A stretch of 64,000 bases of DNA, taken from Oceanococcus sp051252075. Lineage in GTDB: Bacteria > Pseudomonadota > Gammaproteobacteria > Nevskiales > Oceanococcaceae. Under the pieces are notes generated by a model. It was not told where the DNA came from, searched no databases, and was given only the letters and a program-made list of their open reading frames with translations. The translations under genes were made by a program, and so were the position numbers. Positions 26,484 through 35,600 of this stretch are shown here, one piece after another; position 1 is the stretch's first letter; the number at the start of each line of letters is the position of its first letter. The DNA lies in NCBI GenBank assembly GCA_051252075.1, contig JBPOFU010000007.1, forward strand, positions 1-64,000. Reading direction: 5' to 3'.

Positions 26484-27155
26484 TCAGCCTAACGGCGACT
26501 CATACCTCATGGATTGCAATACTCCAACTTCTTCCGCAACCACAGCGCTGACTTCTGGCAATGCGAGGAAACGAGCAACCCATGCTTTAAGCGCTGGCGT
26601 GTCGTCACCCGGGCTTTGGCCACAATGAAGGGCTGCCAATAACATGGAACCAACCGCGATATCAGCCAAGGTGCAGGACGAACCTACGAACCACTCGCGC
26701 CCCTGCAGTTTTTCGTCTAAAAGCGCATAGATCTTCGGCAATTCTTCATTGATAGCTTTGTCGATGTCCGCCTGATTCGGAGGCCGAGGGAACAAGCGCC
26801 CTGCCAAAACATGCTCGGCAAACAAATGCCCCGCCGCCGCCGGCATGATCACCGTATCGGCATACTCCTCCAACCACAGCGTTTGCGTGAAGCCCACACG
26901 ATCTTGCGGGATGAGACTGTGATTGCAGTAAAACTTATCCAGATAGTGGCAAATAACCGTGGAATCCGCACAACCCACATGCTCATCGCGAAAGGCTGGG
27001 ATTTTGCCCAAAGGGCTGGCGGCTAAAAATTCTGCATCGTCCGCATGCGGCAATACAATTTTATGTTCAAAATCGACACCGCTGATTTTTAAAGCCAAAC
27101 GCGTCTTACGCACAAATATGGACACAGGATGTCCGTACAGAATCGGCTTGCTCAT
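26484..27155 (-). CDS. Glutathione S-transferase family protein
   Basis: The ATG ending at 27155 (MSKPILYGHPVS) with a GGGGGA ribosome binding site gives 223 residues; the open frame extends 18 codons further without family character. The N-terminal thioredoxin-like domain has HPVSIFVRKTRLAL, the cis-proline motif SPLGKIPAF and the glutathione-binding ADSTVICHYL. The C-terminal helical domain includes CTLADIAVGSMLLAAL. The substrate is unknown; many bacterial GSTs act on electrophiles or in aromatic metabolism. It lies downstream of an MFS gene on the same strand with a 67-base gap. Confidence 0.85.
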   Translation of the reverse strand: MSKPILYGHPVSIFVRKTRLALKISGVDFEHKIVLPHADDAEFLAASPLGKIPAFRDEHVGCADSTVICHYLDKFYCNHSLIPQDRVGFTQTLWLEEYADTVIMPAAAGHLFAEHVLAGRLFPRPPNQADIDKAINEELPKIYALLDEKLQGREWFVGSSCTLADIAVGSMLLAALHCGQSPGDDTPALKAWVARFLALPEVSAVVAEEVGVLQSMRYESPLG

Positions 27156-27222
27156 GCTTTCCCCCAAAAAGCGCAACACGCTACGCCTATCGGTCAGGGC
27201 GGACAACACAAATCTATCCGGC

Positions 27223-28425
27223 TTAATCTCGCAAATAGCGCCAGGCGATTAAGGTGCCCAATGTCGCCACCGCACAAGCCCAGTAATACAAAGCATCGGG
27301 GGATTGCCATTGCCATATCGGCCCCGAGGCCATGGCGCCCAAAGAACCACCCAAGCCAAAGCCAACGGCGACATACAGCGCTTGCCCGCGTCCTTGCAAA
27401 GCGGAAGGAAACAAAAGCTGGAGGAAATGTATTGAGCAGGCATGAAATATCCCGAAGCTGGATAAGTGCAGTGCCTGCAACACCAGCAGTCCCGGCATAA
27501 AATCCACGCTAAGTGGCAACAAACCCCAACGCAAAGCGGTTGAAGCCAAGGCCAGCGTCATCATAAATCGACCGCCGTATCGCTGAATCAAACGTCCGGT
27601 GTAGAGAAAAATCCAAATCTCTATCAGCACCCCAAAAGCCCACAACAAACCGGTGGTGCTTTTGTTATAGCCGTGATGCTCCAGATACAAAGAAAAGAAA
27701 CCGTAATACGGCGCAAAGCTCAGTTGCGACAAGCAACACACCGCTAACAAGGCAATGACAACCGGATTGCGCAAGGTTTGCCATAGTCCTGCCGCTGCTT
27801 GAGCATGATCCGCATGATGCTGAGCGTCGGGAACTAACAGCGCTGTCCACGCCATCCAGCCGATAAAGGCCAGCATGATCCAGGGCAGCCATTCCAAACT
27901 GACCACATCGAACAAACGCCCCAATACGACCACGACCACCACGAAGCCCACGCTGCCCCATAAGCGGATACGGCTGTAGTCACCACCTGTGCGGGCGATG
28001 TGCCCCAAGGTGACCGCTTCAAATTGCGGCATGGTTGCGTTCCAGGCCAGATTGAACAACACAATTGCCAGAATCATGCTGGCGAAACTGTCGCTAAATG
28101 GTACGGCGAGAAAAATAACAAATGAACCCAACGAGGCCATGCGCACTAAGCGCATACGCTGACCACTGCGATCCGCAACCCAACCCCAAAACACCGGCAT
28201 GATGATGCGCATGCCGCTGTGCACACTCAGTACTACACCGATTTCCAGCGGGCTAAAGCCACGTCCGGCCAACCACAGTGCGAAAAACGGCAGCATGGCG
28301 CCTAATACGCAGTAGAAAGCCGCGTAGTAACTCGCCAAACGCACATGCAAACGGGTAAAGGAGATGCCGGCGATCATCTCGGCTGTGTTACCTACCTGCT
28401 GAGATGTACTACTACTGTGCGTCAT
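27223..28425 (-). CDS. MFS transporter (phenylpropionate permease-like)
   Basis: The 400-residue inner-membrane protein has about 12 helices. The first is LASYYAAFYCVLGAMLPFFALWL, followed by the MFS loop VFWGWVADRSGQRMRL between helices 2 and 3. The early AAFYxxLGxxxPFFALWLxxRGxxPxEIG pattern resembles the HcaT/PPP branch of MFS proteins. In pseudomonads a transporter of this type sits next to aroC, as here. No substrate can be assigned. The gap to aroC holds an 81-bp palindromic repeat, so the two genes may not be cotranscribed. Confidence 0.85.
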   Translation of the reverse strand: MTHSSSTSQQVGNTAEMIAGISFTRLHVRLASYYAAFYCVLGAMLPFFALWLAGRGFSPLEIGVVLSVHSGMRIIMPVFWGWVADRSGQRMRLVRMASLGSFVIFLAVPFSDSFASMILAIVLFNLAWNATMPQFEAVTLGHIARTGGDYSRIRLWGSVGFVVVVVVLGRLFDVVSLEWLPWIMLAFIGWMAWTALLVPDAQHHADHAQAAAGLWQTLRNPVVIALLAVCCLSQLSFAPYYGFFSLYLEHHGYNKSTTGLLWAFGVLIEIWIFLYTGRLIQRYGGRFMMTLALASTALRWGLLPLSVDFMPGLLVLQALHLSSFGIFHACSIHFLQLLFPSALQGRGQALYVAVGFGLGGSLGAMASGPIWQWQSPDALYYWACAVATLGTLIAWRYLRD

Positions 28426-28451
28426 ATTTTTTGGTACATAAGACCGAGTTC

Positions 28452-28532
28452 GGAATTCCGCAGGTCAAGGCGCTTAGAGGAGTCATAGCCCTAGCTATGG
28501 CGACCAGATGTAACGCGGTGATGCGGAGTTCC
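28452..28532. repeat. Palindromic intergenic repeat, 81 bp
   Basis: An imperfect long inverted repeat lies between aroC's stop and the MFS start side of the gap. The outer arms are GGAATTCCGCA and TGCGGAGTTCC, the middle has CGCTTA against TAACGCG-type pairing, and the apex is CATAGC/GCTATG around CCTA. It looks like a REP-type dispersed repeat. Confidence 0.65.
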
Positions 28533-28541
28533 TGTCCGGGG

Positions 28542-29645
28542 TTAAGTGCCAATGGAACCTGGAATGGGTAGAGGTGAAGGTTCTACATCGCCATTTTGTG
28601 CACGATTACGCAAGGCGTGATCAACCAGCACCAAAGCCAACATGGCCTCGGCGATAGGCGTCGCACGTATACCCACGCAAGGATCATGTCGCCCGGTCGT
28701 GCGCACACTGGCCGCTTCACCGGCCGCATTGATCGTGTCACCGGGAATAATAATGCTGGAAGTTGGTTTTAAAGCCATACGCGCCGTAACCACCTGCCCC
28801 GTACTAATACCACCGGCCACACCACCCGAATGATTGGTTTTGAATCCTTGCGGCGTCATTTCATCGCGATGTTCGGAGCCGCGCTGCTGAACCACATCAA
28901 ATCCATCACCAACGGCAACGGCTTTGACCGCGTTGATACTCATCAAGCCGTGAGCCAAATCTGCGTCCAGACGATCAAATACCGGCTCGCCCCAACCTGC
29001 AGGCACGCCAATCGCTTCAACATAAATTTCTGCGCCTATGGAGTCGCCCTCTTTACGTAAAGCATTGATGTATTGCTCTAACTCTTCCACCCGCTCAGCT
29101 TGCGGACAGAAAAAGGCGTTGTTGTTGACCGCCTCCATGTCTGTCACATCAAAGCGATGCGGCCCTATAGCGGACAAGCAACCACGTATGGTGATGCCGT
29201 AACGCTGCTGCAGCCATTTACGCGCCAAAGCACCGGCCGCAACACGCACCGCTGTTTCCCGCGCCGAGGAACGTCCGCCCCCGCGGTGGTCGCGACGTCC
29301 GTACTTTTGCATATAGGCGTAGTCGGCATGATTGGGCCGAAACACGTCTTCAATTTTGGCGTAATCATAAGAGCGCTGATCGGTGTTCTCGATGAGTAGG
29401 GCAATCGGTGTGCCAGTGGTCACACCTTCGTGCACACCCGAAAAAATCCGTACCGCATCCGCTTCTTTGCGCTGGGTCACATATTTTGATGTGCCCGGCT
29501 TACGGCGGTCCAAATCTTGCTGGATTTCCGCTTCAGTGATGGCCAACCCGGGCGGGCAACCGTCGACCACACAACCAATCGCTGGGCCGTGGGATTCACC
29601 AAAACTGGTGACGCAAAAGGATTTTCCAAAGGTATTGCCGGACAT
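28542..29645 (-). CDS. aroC: Chorismate synthase
   Basis: AroC makes chorismate from 5-enolpyruvylshikimate 3-phosphate with reduced FMN and is the branch point for aromatic amino acids and folate, both represented in this window. The family signatures are present: GESHGPAIGCVVDGCPPG near the start, RPNHADYAYMQKYG, GGGRSSARETA and the late RTTGRHDPCVGIRATPIAEAM-type block. The length of 367 residues is typical. It lies 9 bases after prmB. Confidence 0.96.
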   Translation of the reverse strand: MSGNTFGKSFCVTSFGESHGPAIGCVVDGCPPGLAITEAEIQQDLDRRKPGTSKYVTQRKEADAVRIFSGVHEGVTTGTPIALLIENTDQRSYDYAKIEDVFRPNHADYAYMQKYGRRDHRGGGRSSARETAVRVAAGALARKWLQQRYGITIRGCLSAIGPHRFDVTDMEAVNNNAFFCPQAERVEELEQYINALRKEGDSIGAEIYVEAIGVPAGWGEPVFDRLDADLAHGLMSINAVKAVAVGDGFDVVQQRGSEHRDEMTPQGFKTNHSGGVAGGISTGQVVTARMALKPTSSIIIPGDTINAAGEAASVRTTGRHDPCVGIRATPIAEAMLALVLVDHALRNRAQNGDVEPSPLPIPGSIGT

Positions 29646-29654
29646 GATTTAGGC

Positions 29655-30563
29655 CTATGCGCTGCGCGCGCTGATTAAGTCTTCACGGCTAATGATAAAG
29701 ACCCCATCACCGCCATGCTCAAATTCCGCCCAATGCAGAGGAAAATCCGGGCGAGTTTCCATCAAAGTGTGGGCCGTCGCCCCGACCTCACAGACCAAGA
29801 TGCCACTTGGATTGAGATAATCTGGTGCTTGTTCCAGCATTTTATAGACCAGTTGTAGGCCCTGATCCGGCGCTTCCAGCGCGCTGCGCGGTTCGTGCGC
29901 AAATTCCGCAGGCAATTCCGCGTATTCGCCAGCACTGACATAAGGTGGATTACTGACAATTAAATCGTAGCTGCGCCCTGCGCAGGCGGAGAATAAATCC
30001 CCCTGCAACAACTCCACGCGCTGCTGCAGCTTATGCAGAGCGACATTTTCAGCCGCCTGCTCCAAAGCCTCTAGCGACAGATCGCTGGCATCCACCGGGG
30101 TTTGCGAGAACACATGGGCACAGCCGATCGCGATACTGCCGCCGCCGGTACACAGATCCAAAATGCGCGTCGGTTCTTCGGCTAGCCAAGGGGAAAAACC
30201 TTCGCCAATTAATTCAGCAATCGGCGAGCGTGGAATCAATGCGCGCGCATCCGCCACGAACGGCATTCCCGCAAACCATGCGCGCCCGGTGATGTACGGC
30301 AATGGCAAGCGTTTATCTCGCCGCCGAATAATCCACTGCAGTACTTTGGCTCGCTCGTCCACGGTCAAAACCGCATCCATGTAAGCCGCAGGCAGATCGT
30401 GCGGCAGGTGTAAACACTGCAGCACCAAGGATGCCGCTTCATCCAAGGCCGTTTCGCAGCCGTGTCCGTAGCACAGCTCTGCTTGCTCAAATTGGCTGGC
30501 CGCCCAGCGAATCAAATCACGCGGGGTCGTCATCAGGTGGGATAATTCGTGCAGCTCAGCCAT
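29655..30563 (-). CDS. prmB: Ribosomal protein L3 N5-glutamine methyltransferase
   Basis: PrmB methylates a glutamine of ribosomal protein L3 using SAM. The SAM-binding ILDLCTGGGSIAIG and the amide-methyltransferase signature SNPPYVSAGEYA are intact. The N-terminal helical domain and 302-residue length fit PrmB rather than the release-factor enzyme PrmC. Linkage to aroC is a conserved pairing. It is divergent from the SCO1-like gene, so promoters for both must lie in about 60-70 bases. Confidence 0.93.
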   Translation of the reverse strand: MAELHELSHLMTTPRDLIRWAASQFEQAELCYGHGCETALDEAASLVLQCLHLPHDLPAAYMDAVLTVDERAKVLQWIIRRRDKRLPLPYITGRAWFAGMPFVADARALIPRSPIAELIGEGFSPWLAEEPTRILDLCTGGGSIAIGCAHVFSQTPVDASDLSLEALEQAAENVALHKLQQRVELLQGDLFSACAGRSYDLIVSNPPYVSAGEYAELPAEFAHEPRSALEAPDQGLQLVYKMLEQAPDYLNPSGILVCEVGATAHTLMETRPDFPLHWAEFEHGGDGVFIISREDLISARSA

Positions 30564-30631
30564 TAGAATTCCGGCAAAAGTGGCGTATGTAATAATGCCG
30601 CGCCCTTTTTGTCCAATCCGGCTCCTTGCTC

Positions 30632-31243
30632 ATGCGTCGACCGCAACTGAATGCTCTACTCGTTGGTGGCCTGATCGCCGCCTTAATTGCCGGCATCGGC
30701 TTAAGCCATATCATGCAGGCTGACAGCCAGCCTGAACTGCCTGGCCTCGTCCTAAAACCCAGTCGGGAAATCGCGGATTTTTCGCTGCTAGACCAAAACG
30801 GTGATGCCTTTAATAAGGCGGCCGCACAAGGCCAATGGCAGTTGATGTTTTTCGGTTTCACCCATTGCCCGGACATCTGCCCCACGACCTTGGCGCAAAT
30901 GCGCCAACTGCGCAGTGACCTACCGCCAGCTGTTGTAGAAAAACTCGCGTTTAATTTCGTTAGCATTGATCCACAACGCGATAGCGCCGCGGTGCTGAAA
31001 GAGTATGTGGCCTACTTCGATCCCTCCATGCGCGGCGTGACCGGCAGTCTCGAAGCCATAACCGATTTTGCCGACAGTATCGGCATTGCGTTTATTAAGG
31101 CGGGCGAAGGTGACGACTACAATATGGATCACGCCACAGCACTGATTTTGCTAGATCCGGATTCCCGCATCAAAGCCTATTTTGCCGCGCCGCATAAGTT
31201 GGGTGAATTGCACTACGCCCTGACCGAGTTGATTTCACCATGA
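30632..31243 (+). CDS. SCO1/SenC-type copper chaperone or thiol-disulfide protein
   Basis: The ATG at 30632 (MRRPQLNALL) is preferred over a TTG two codons upstream. The 203-residue product has an N-terminal membrane anchor (~residues 8-27) and a thioredoxin-like domain with the CxxxC copper site in THCPDICPTTLAQ. The third copper ligand is the histidine in YNMDHATALILLD. SCO proteins help load the CuA centre of cytochrome oxidase or act as periplasmic thiol reductases. The psd start overlaps its stop by 4 bases. Confidence 0.92.
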   Translation: MRRPQLNALLVGGLIAALIAGIGLSHIMQADSQPELPGLVLKPSREIADFSLLDQNGDAFNKAAAQGQWQLMFFGFTHCPDICPTTLAQMRQLRSDLPPAVVEKLAFNFVSIDPQRDSAAVLKEYVAYFDPSMRGVTGSLEAITDFADSIGIAFIKAGEGDDYNMDHATALILLDPDSRIKAYFAAPHKLGELHYALTELISP

Positions 31244-32097
31244 GCTTGCCGCCACTTATTGAATACGCCAGCCAAGCGATACTGCCGACACGTTTTTTAT
31301 CGACTTTGATTCATAGCTTCACTCAAATCGAAAACACCACCATCAAGAACGCCAGCATTGATTTCATCTTGCGTCATTTCGACGTCAACATGGACGAAGC
31401 CAGCGAACCCGACCCGCACGCCTACCCCAGCTTCAATGCCTTTTTCACCCGCACATTAAAGCCCGGCGCCCGTCCGTTAGCCGACGAACCAGCCTTGCTG
31501 TCACCGGTCGATGGTCGCATCAGTCAATGGGGCAAGATCGATCATGAGACGATTTTCCAGGCCAAGGGCCGTAGCTACACCGCCACTGCATTACTCGGTG
31601 ATGAGCAGGCCGCGCAGCCTTATCAAGATGGACAATTTGCCACGATTTATTTGGCGCCCAACAACTATCACCGTATTCATGTTCCGCTGACGGCGCGCCT
31701 AGTCTCCGCCAAATTTGTACCTGGCCGTTTATTCAGTGTGCAGCCGTCAACCGCGCAGGCCATCGATGCCTTGTTTGCACGCAATGAGCGTCTGGTGCTG
31801 CACTTTGAATCGAAACACGGTCCGTTTGCCTTGGTCATGGTCGGCGCTTTGCTGGTGGGCAGCATGGAAACCGTGGTCGAGGGCAAAATTTCCCCGCCAC
31901 ATATGCGCTCGGTCAAAGATTTCGATTATTCCGATCAAGACCTGCAATTTGCTCGCGGCGATGAAATTGGCCGCTTCAATATGGGCTCAACCGTGGTTTT
32001 GTTATTCCCACCGGGGCCACTGCAGTTGAATCAGAATTTAGGCCCATCTGAGCCTGTGCAACTGGGCCAGATGCTAGGCCAATGGCAAACTGAATAG
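31240..32097 (+). CDS. psd: Phosphatidylserine decarboxylase
   Basis: Psd turns phosphatidylserine into phosphatidylethanolamine at the inner membrane. The proenzyme self-cleaves to form a pyruvoyl group, and the required serine is in FNMGSTVVLLFP near the C-terminus. The catalytic region LLSPVDGRISQWG and NNYHRIHVPL are also intact. At 285 residues it has the usual bacterial type I size. The ATGA overlap with the SCO1-like gene indicates one transcript. No T-run terminator follows on the plus strand. Confidence 0.95.
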   Translation: MSLPPLIEYASQAILPTRFLSTLIHSFTQIENTTIKNASIDFILRHFDVNMDEASEPDPHAYPSFNAFFTRTLKPGARPLADEPALLSPVDGRISQWGKIDHETIFQAKGRSYTATALLGDEQAAQPYQDGQFATIYLAPNNYHRIHVPLTARLVSAKFVPGRLFSVQPSTAQAIDALFARNERLVLHFESKHGPFALVMVGALLVGSMETVVEGKISPPHMRSVKDFDYSDQDLQFARGDEIGRFNMGSTVVLLFPPGPLQLNQNLGPSEPVQLGQMLGQWQTE

Positions 32098-32103
32098 CAG
32101 GCC

Positions 32104-32130
32104 AAAAAAACGGGATGCCTTGGCATCCCG
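32104..32130 (-). terminator. Rho-independent terminator for the small membrane-protein gene
   Basis: A perfect stem (CGGGATGCC/GGCATCCCG, 2-base loop) is followed on the minus strand by seven Ts. On the plus strand the same A-run precedes the stem, so it mainly serves minus-strand transcripts entering from 32290-32568. It lies about 160 bases after that gene's stop codon. Confidence 0.85.
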
Positions 32131-32140
32131 TGAAACTCGA

Positions 32141-32203
32141 AACCGGTTGGATCAATAACGGAGGGCAAACTTACTGTTCTCTCAAACAGTAAAGGCACCG
32201 GTT
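32141..32203. other. Nested hairpins in the 3' region before the terminator
   Basis: An outer AACCGGT/ACCGGTT pair (32141-32147 with 32197-32203) encloses a perfect 8-bp hairpin TTACTGTT/AACAGTAA (32171-32192). Together with the terminator at 32104-32130, the minus-strand transcript from this 190-base gap would be highly folded. This is compatible with a 3'UTR-derived small RNA, but no promoter of its own is clear. Confidence 0.45.
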
Positions 32204-32289
32204 AGGAGACACCCACCAAAACGATAGCGAGCGATGAATTTAAATTAGTCGGAATACATATCGAGGTCGATAGTAAAATTTCAGTAAGC

Positions 32290-32568
32290 TTAAGCGACGC
32301 TATAAATACCGCGCTTTGCTGGCAGCCACCAGGTAAATCCAAACAAAGTGGTACCCAAAACAACGCGCAGGGCCGATGGCTGCTGTGGCGCCAAAACTTT
32401 GAATGCCAGTGGAATTTCTAAGACATGCGCAGCCAGAATAAGCACCGCCACCATGACCGCCGGATGACTCATATCCGCGCCGGTATTAAACGCAAAAATC
32501 GAAACAGCGATATAAAACACCATCAAACCAATGTTGTTAAATAACCAAAATCCTTTGCTCTGGGTCAT
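32290..32568 (-). CDS. Small membrane protein of unknown function
   Basis: The 92-residue product has three hydrophobic segments: GLMVFYIAVSIFAFNTG, AVMVAVLILAAHVLEIPLAF and the region around VVLGTTLFGFTWWLP. It ends in KRGIYSVA. I do not recognise the family. It is divergent from hrpA with 46 bases between the starts, has a terminator 160 bases downstream, and keeps a believable start (MTQSKGFWLFNN), so it is probably a real monocistronic gene. Confidence 0.7.
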   Translation of the reverse strand: MTQSKGFWLFNNIGLMVFYIAVSIFAFNTGADMSHPAVMVAVLILAAHVLEIPLAFKVLAPQQPSALRVVLGTTLFGFTWWLPAKRGIYSVA

Positions 32569-32614
32569 GCTAGTGATCCTTAAAAAAAGCCCAGCCTAAT
32601 CGCCCTAGAATCTC

Positions 32615-35600
32615 ATGGCAAAGGTTTCAGCAAAAGACGCAGCACGCACGCCGCGCGAACCCATCGCATGTACTTGGCAGTACCCCGAAAACTTGCCTGT
32701 CAGCCAAGCACGCGAGGAGATACTGGCTGCACTCGAACAATCACAAATCCTCATACTTTGCGGCGCGACCGGGTCCGGTAAATCCACCCAGCTGCCTAAA
32801 TTCTGCTTGGAAGCCGGTCGTGGTTGCCATGGCCTAATCGCCCACACCCAGCCTCGCCGCTTAGCCGCGCGTGCCTTGGCCGAACGTGTAGCAGAAGAAA
32901 TTGGCGAAGAAGCCGGTGGCACGGTGGGCTGGCAGGTCCGCTTTAAATCCGTCACCAGCGAAAACACGCGAGTCAAATTGCTCACCGATGGCGTGCTGCT
33001 CAACGAATTGCGCCACGACCGCCTGCTCAAACGCTACGACACCATCATCATTGATGAAGCGCATGAGCGCAGTCTCAACATCGATTTCCTGCTCGGCTAT
33101 ATCAAGCGTATTGCCAGCAAGCGCCCCGACCTCAAAATCATCATCACCTCCGCCACGCTGGACGCCGAGAAATTCTCTCGCCACTTCAACAATGCACCGG
33201 TAATCCAGGTGCCCGGTAAAAGTCATCCCATAGAGCTGCGTTACCGCGATCCAGACAAGAAAGAAGTGGCTGAATCCATTGCCGCTGCGGTGGCGGAATT
33301 GTGGCGCGACGACAGCGGCGATATTTTGGTATTTCTTCCCGGCGAGGGGGAAATCCGCGAAACCGCAGCCCATCTGAATGGCCATGTGAGCCTGAAACGC
33401 TGGGCCGATGCGGACATTCTGCCGCTGTTTGCGCGTTTGGGCAGTGCGCGTCAGCAGAAGATTTTCAAGCCGGGCAATAAACGGCGCATCGTACTGGCCA
33501 CCAACGTGGCGGAAACCTCGCTCACCGTGCCCGGCATTCGCCATGTCATCGACAGTGGCACTGCGCGCATATCGCGCTACAACCCACGCAGCAAAATCCA
33601 GAATCTACAGATTGAAGACATCGCGCAAGCCAATGCCGATCAACGCAAAGGTCGCTGTGGGCGTACCGCTCCCGGTATTTGTATACGGCTTTACGCGCAG
33701 GACGATTTCGACGCCCGACCGCGCTATACCGAACCGGAAATTCAACGCACCAATCTCGCCTCGGTACTTTTGCAAATGGCGGATTTGGGCCTGGGCGAAG
33801 CAGAAGACTTCCCTTTCATAGATCCACCGCACCGCCGCTATCTCAATGATGCCCGCCGTTTACTCAGCCAATTGCAGGCCTTGCGTGAGGATGGCCGCTT
33901 AAGCAAAACCGGCAGGCAACTGGCGCGCTTCCCTCTGGACCCACGCATGGGGCGCATTTTGCTCGCCGCACGCCACAGCGGTATAGAAGATCAGGTTCGC
34001 CCTATTGTCGCGGCCCTATCGATGCAGGACCCACGCGAGCGCGACAGTGAAAATCGGCAGAAGTCCGATCAAGCACAAGCCCCGTTTCAGGATAAAAGCT
34101 CCGACTTCATCAGTCTGCTCAATCTGTGGCAGTCCTCGCAAAATCAATACAAATCGACCAGCCAATCGGACTATCGACGTTGGTGCAAAACGCATTATCT
34201 GAATGCCCGACGCATGCAAGAATGGCGCGACTTGGTTAAACAAATCCGGCATGACGCGCGCCGGCCACAAGATGAAAAGACGGCGCAGCCCAAGCCCACT
34301 CCAAGTGACGAAAGCGTCGACACGATGAAAATTCATCAAGCGCTATTGAGCGGCCTGCTGGATCACATCGCGCTACACGATGAAAAAGGCGAATTTCGCG
34401 GACCACGCGATGCGCGCTGGCGCATCCACCCGGAATCGGCTTTGGCGAAAAAACCACCGGCATGGATGGTGGCAGGCGAAATCGTGCACACCCGCCGCAC
34501 CTATGCGCGCAGTGTTGCCAAGGTTGAACCGGACTGGATAGAAGCCGCTGCAACACACTTGGTTCAGCGCAATGCTTTAGAACCCAGTTGGGACAGCAAA
34601 CGCGGCGAAGTCATCGCCCGCGAGCAAGTGGTGTTATTCGGACTCATTTTGGTGGCAGACCGGCGGGTCGCCTATGCCAACTATGACGCACAACACGCTC
34701 GCCGCCTGTTTATCGAACACGCGCTGGTCGGTGGCCGCTGGGGAATCGATCAAATCCCGGCTTTCTTGCGCGCCAATCTGGAACTGAGCAAACGGGTACA
34801 GGCAGAAGAAAACAAAACCCGCCGGCGTGACTTATTGCGTACCGATGATGAATTGATCGATTGGTATGCCCAGCGCCTACCCGCCAAGGTCAATAACCGG
34901 CAAGGCTTGCTCGCCGCCTTGGACGACATGGATGTCGCATCGCTGAAGATGCAGGACAGTGATGTACGCAACCAAGACGGTCCAACCTTGGCCGATGCCT
35001 ATCCCAGCCGCCTGCAGGTGAACGGGCAGACTTTGCGCTTGCAGTACATCTTCGATCCCGGCCAGGAAGAAGACGGGGTCAATCTTGATGTGCCCATCGC
35101 CCAGCTCAATCAGCTCACCACACAGCGTTTGGAATGGTTGGTCCCAGGGCTACTGGATGAATTGCTGGAAAGCATCATCAAAGCGCTACCCAAGGCGCAA
35201 CGGCGCGCCTTCGTTCCGGTCAATGAAACCGTCAAACGCTGCCTGGAAAAGATTGCTTTCGGGCAAGGCGATTTGTATCAGCAATTGGCCCGACAATTGA
35301 CCCAAATTGCCGGTGGCCAAGCTCCATCAGCACAGCAGCTGCGCGCAGCAGATCTGCCTGAGCGCCTCAAAATGCGTATACGCATACGCGATAGCAAAGG
35401 ACGGCTCACGGCGAGCGGCCGGCAATTGGATGCGCTGAAAGCGCAGATGGGCGACAAAGCCCGCACTGCCTTCGCCAAAACCAAGGACCCACGCTGGGAT
35501 ATCAACGGCTTACGCACTTGGGATAAAGAGAAGCTAGACGAAAGTTTGCCCGAATCCGTTAAAACGGCGGACGGCCTATTGGCTTGGCCCAGTCTCAAAG

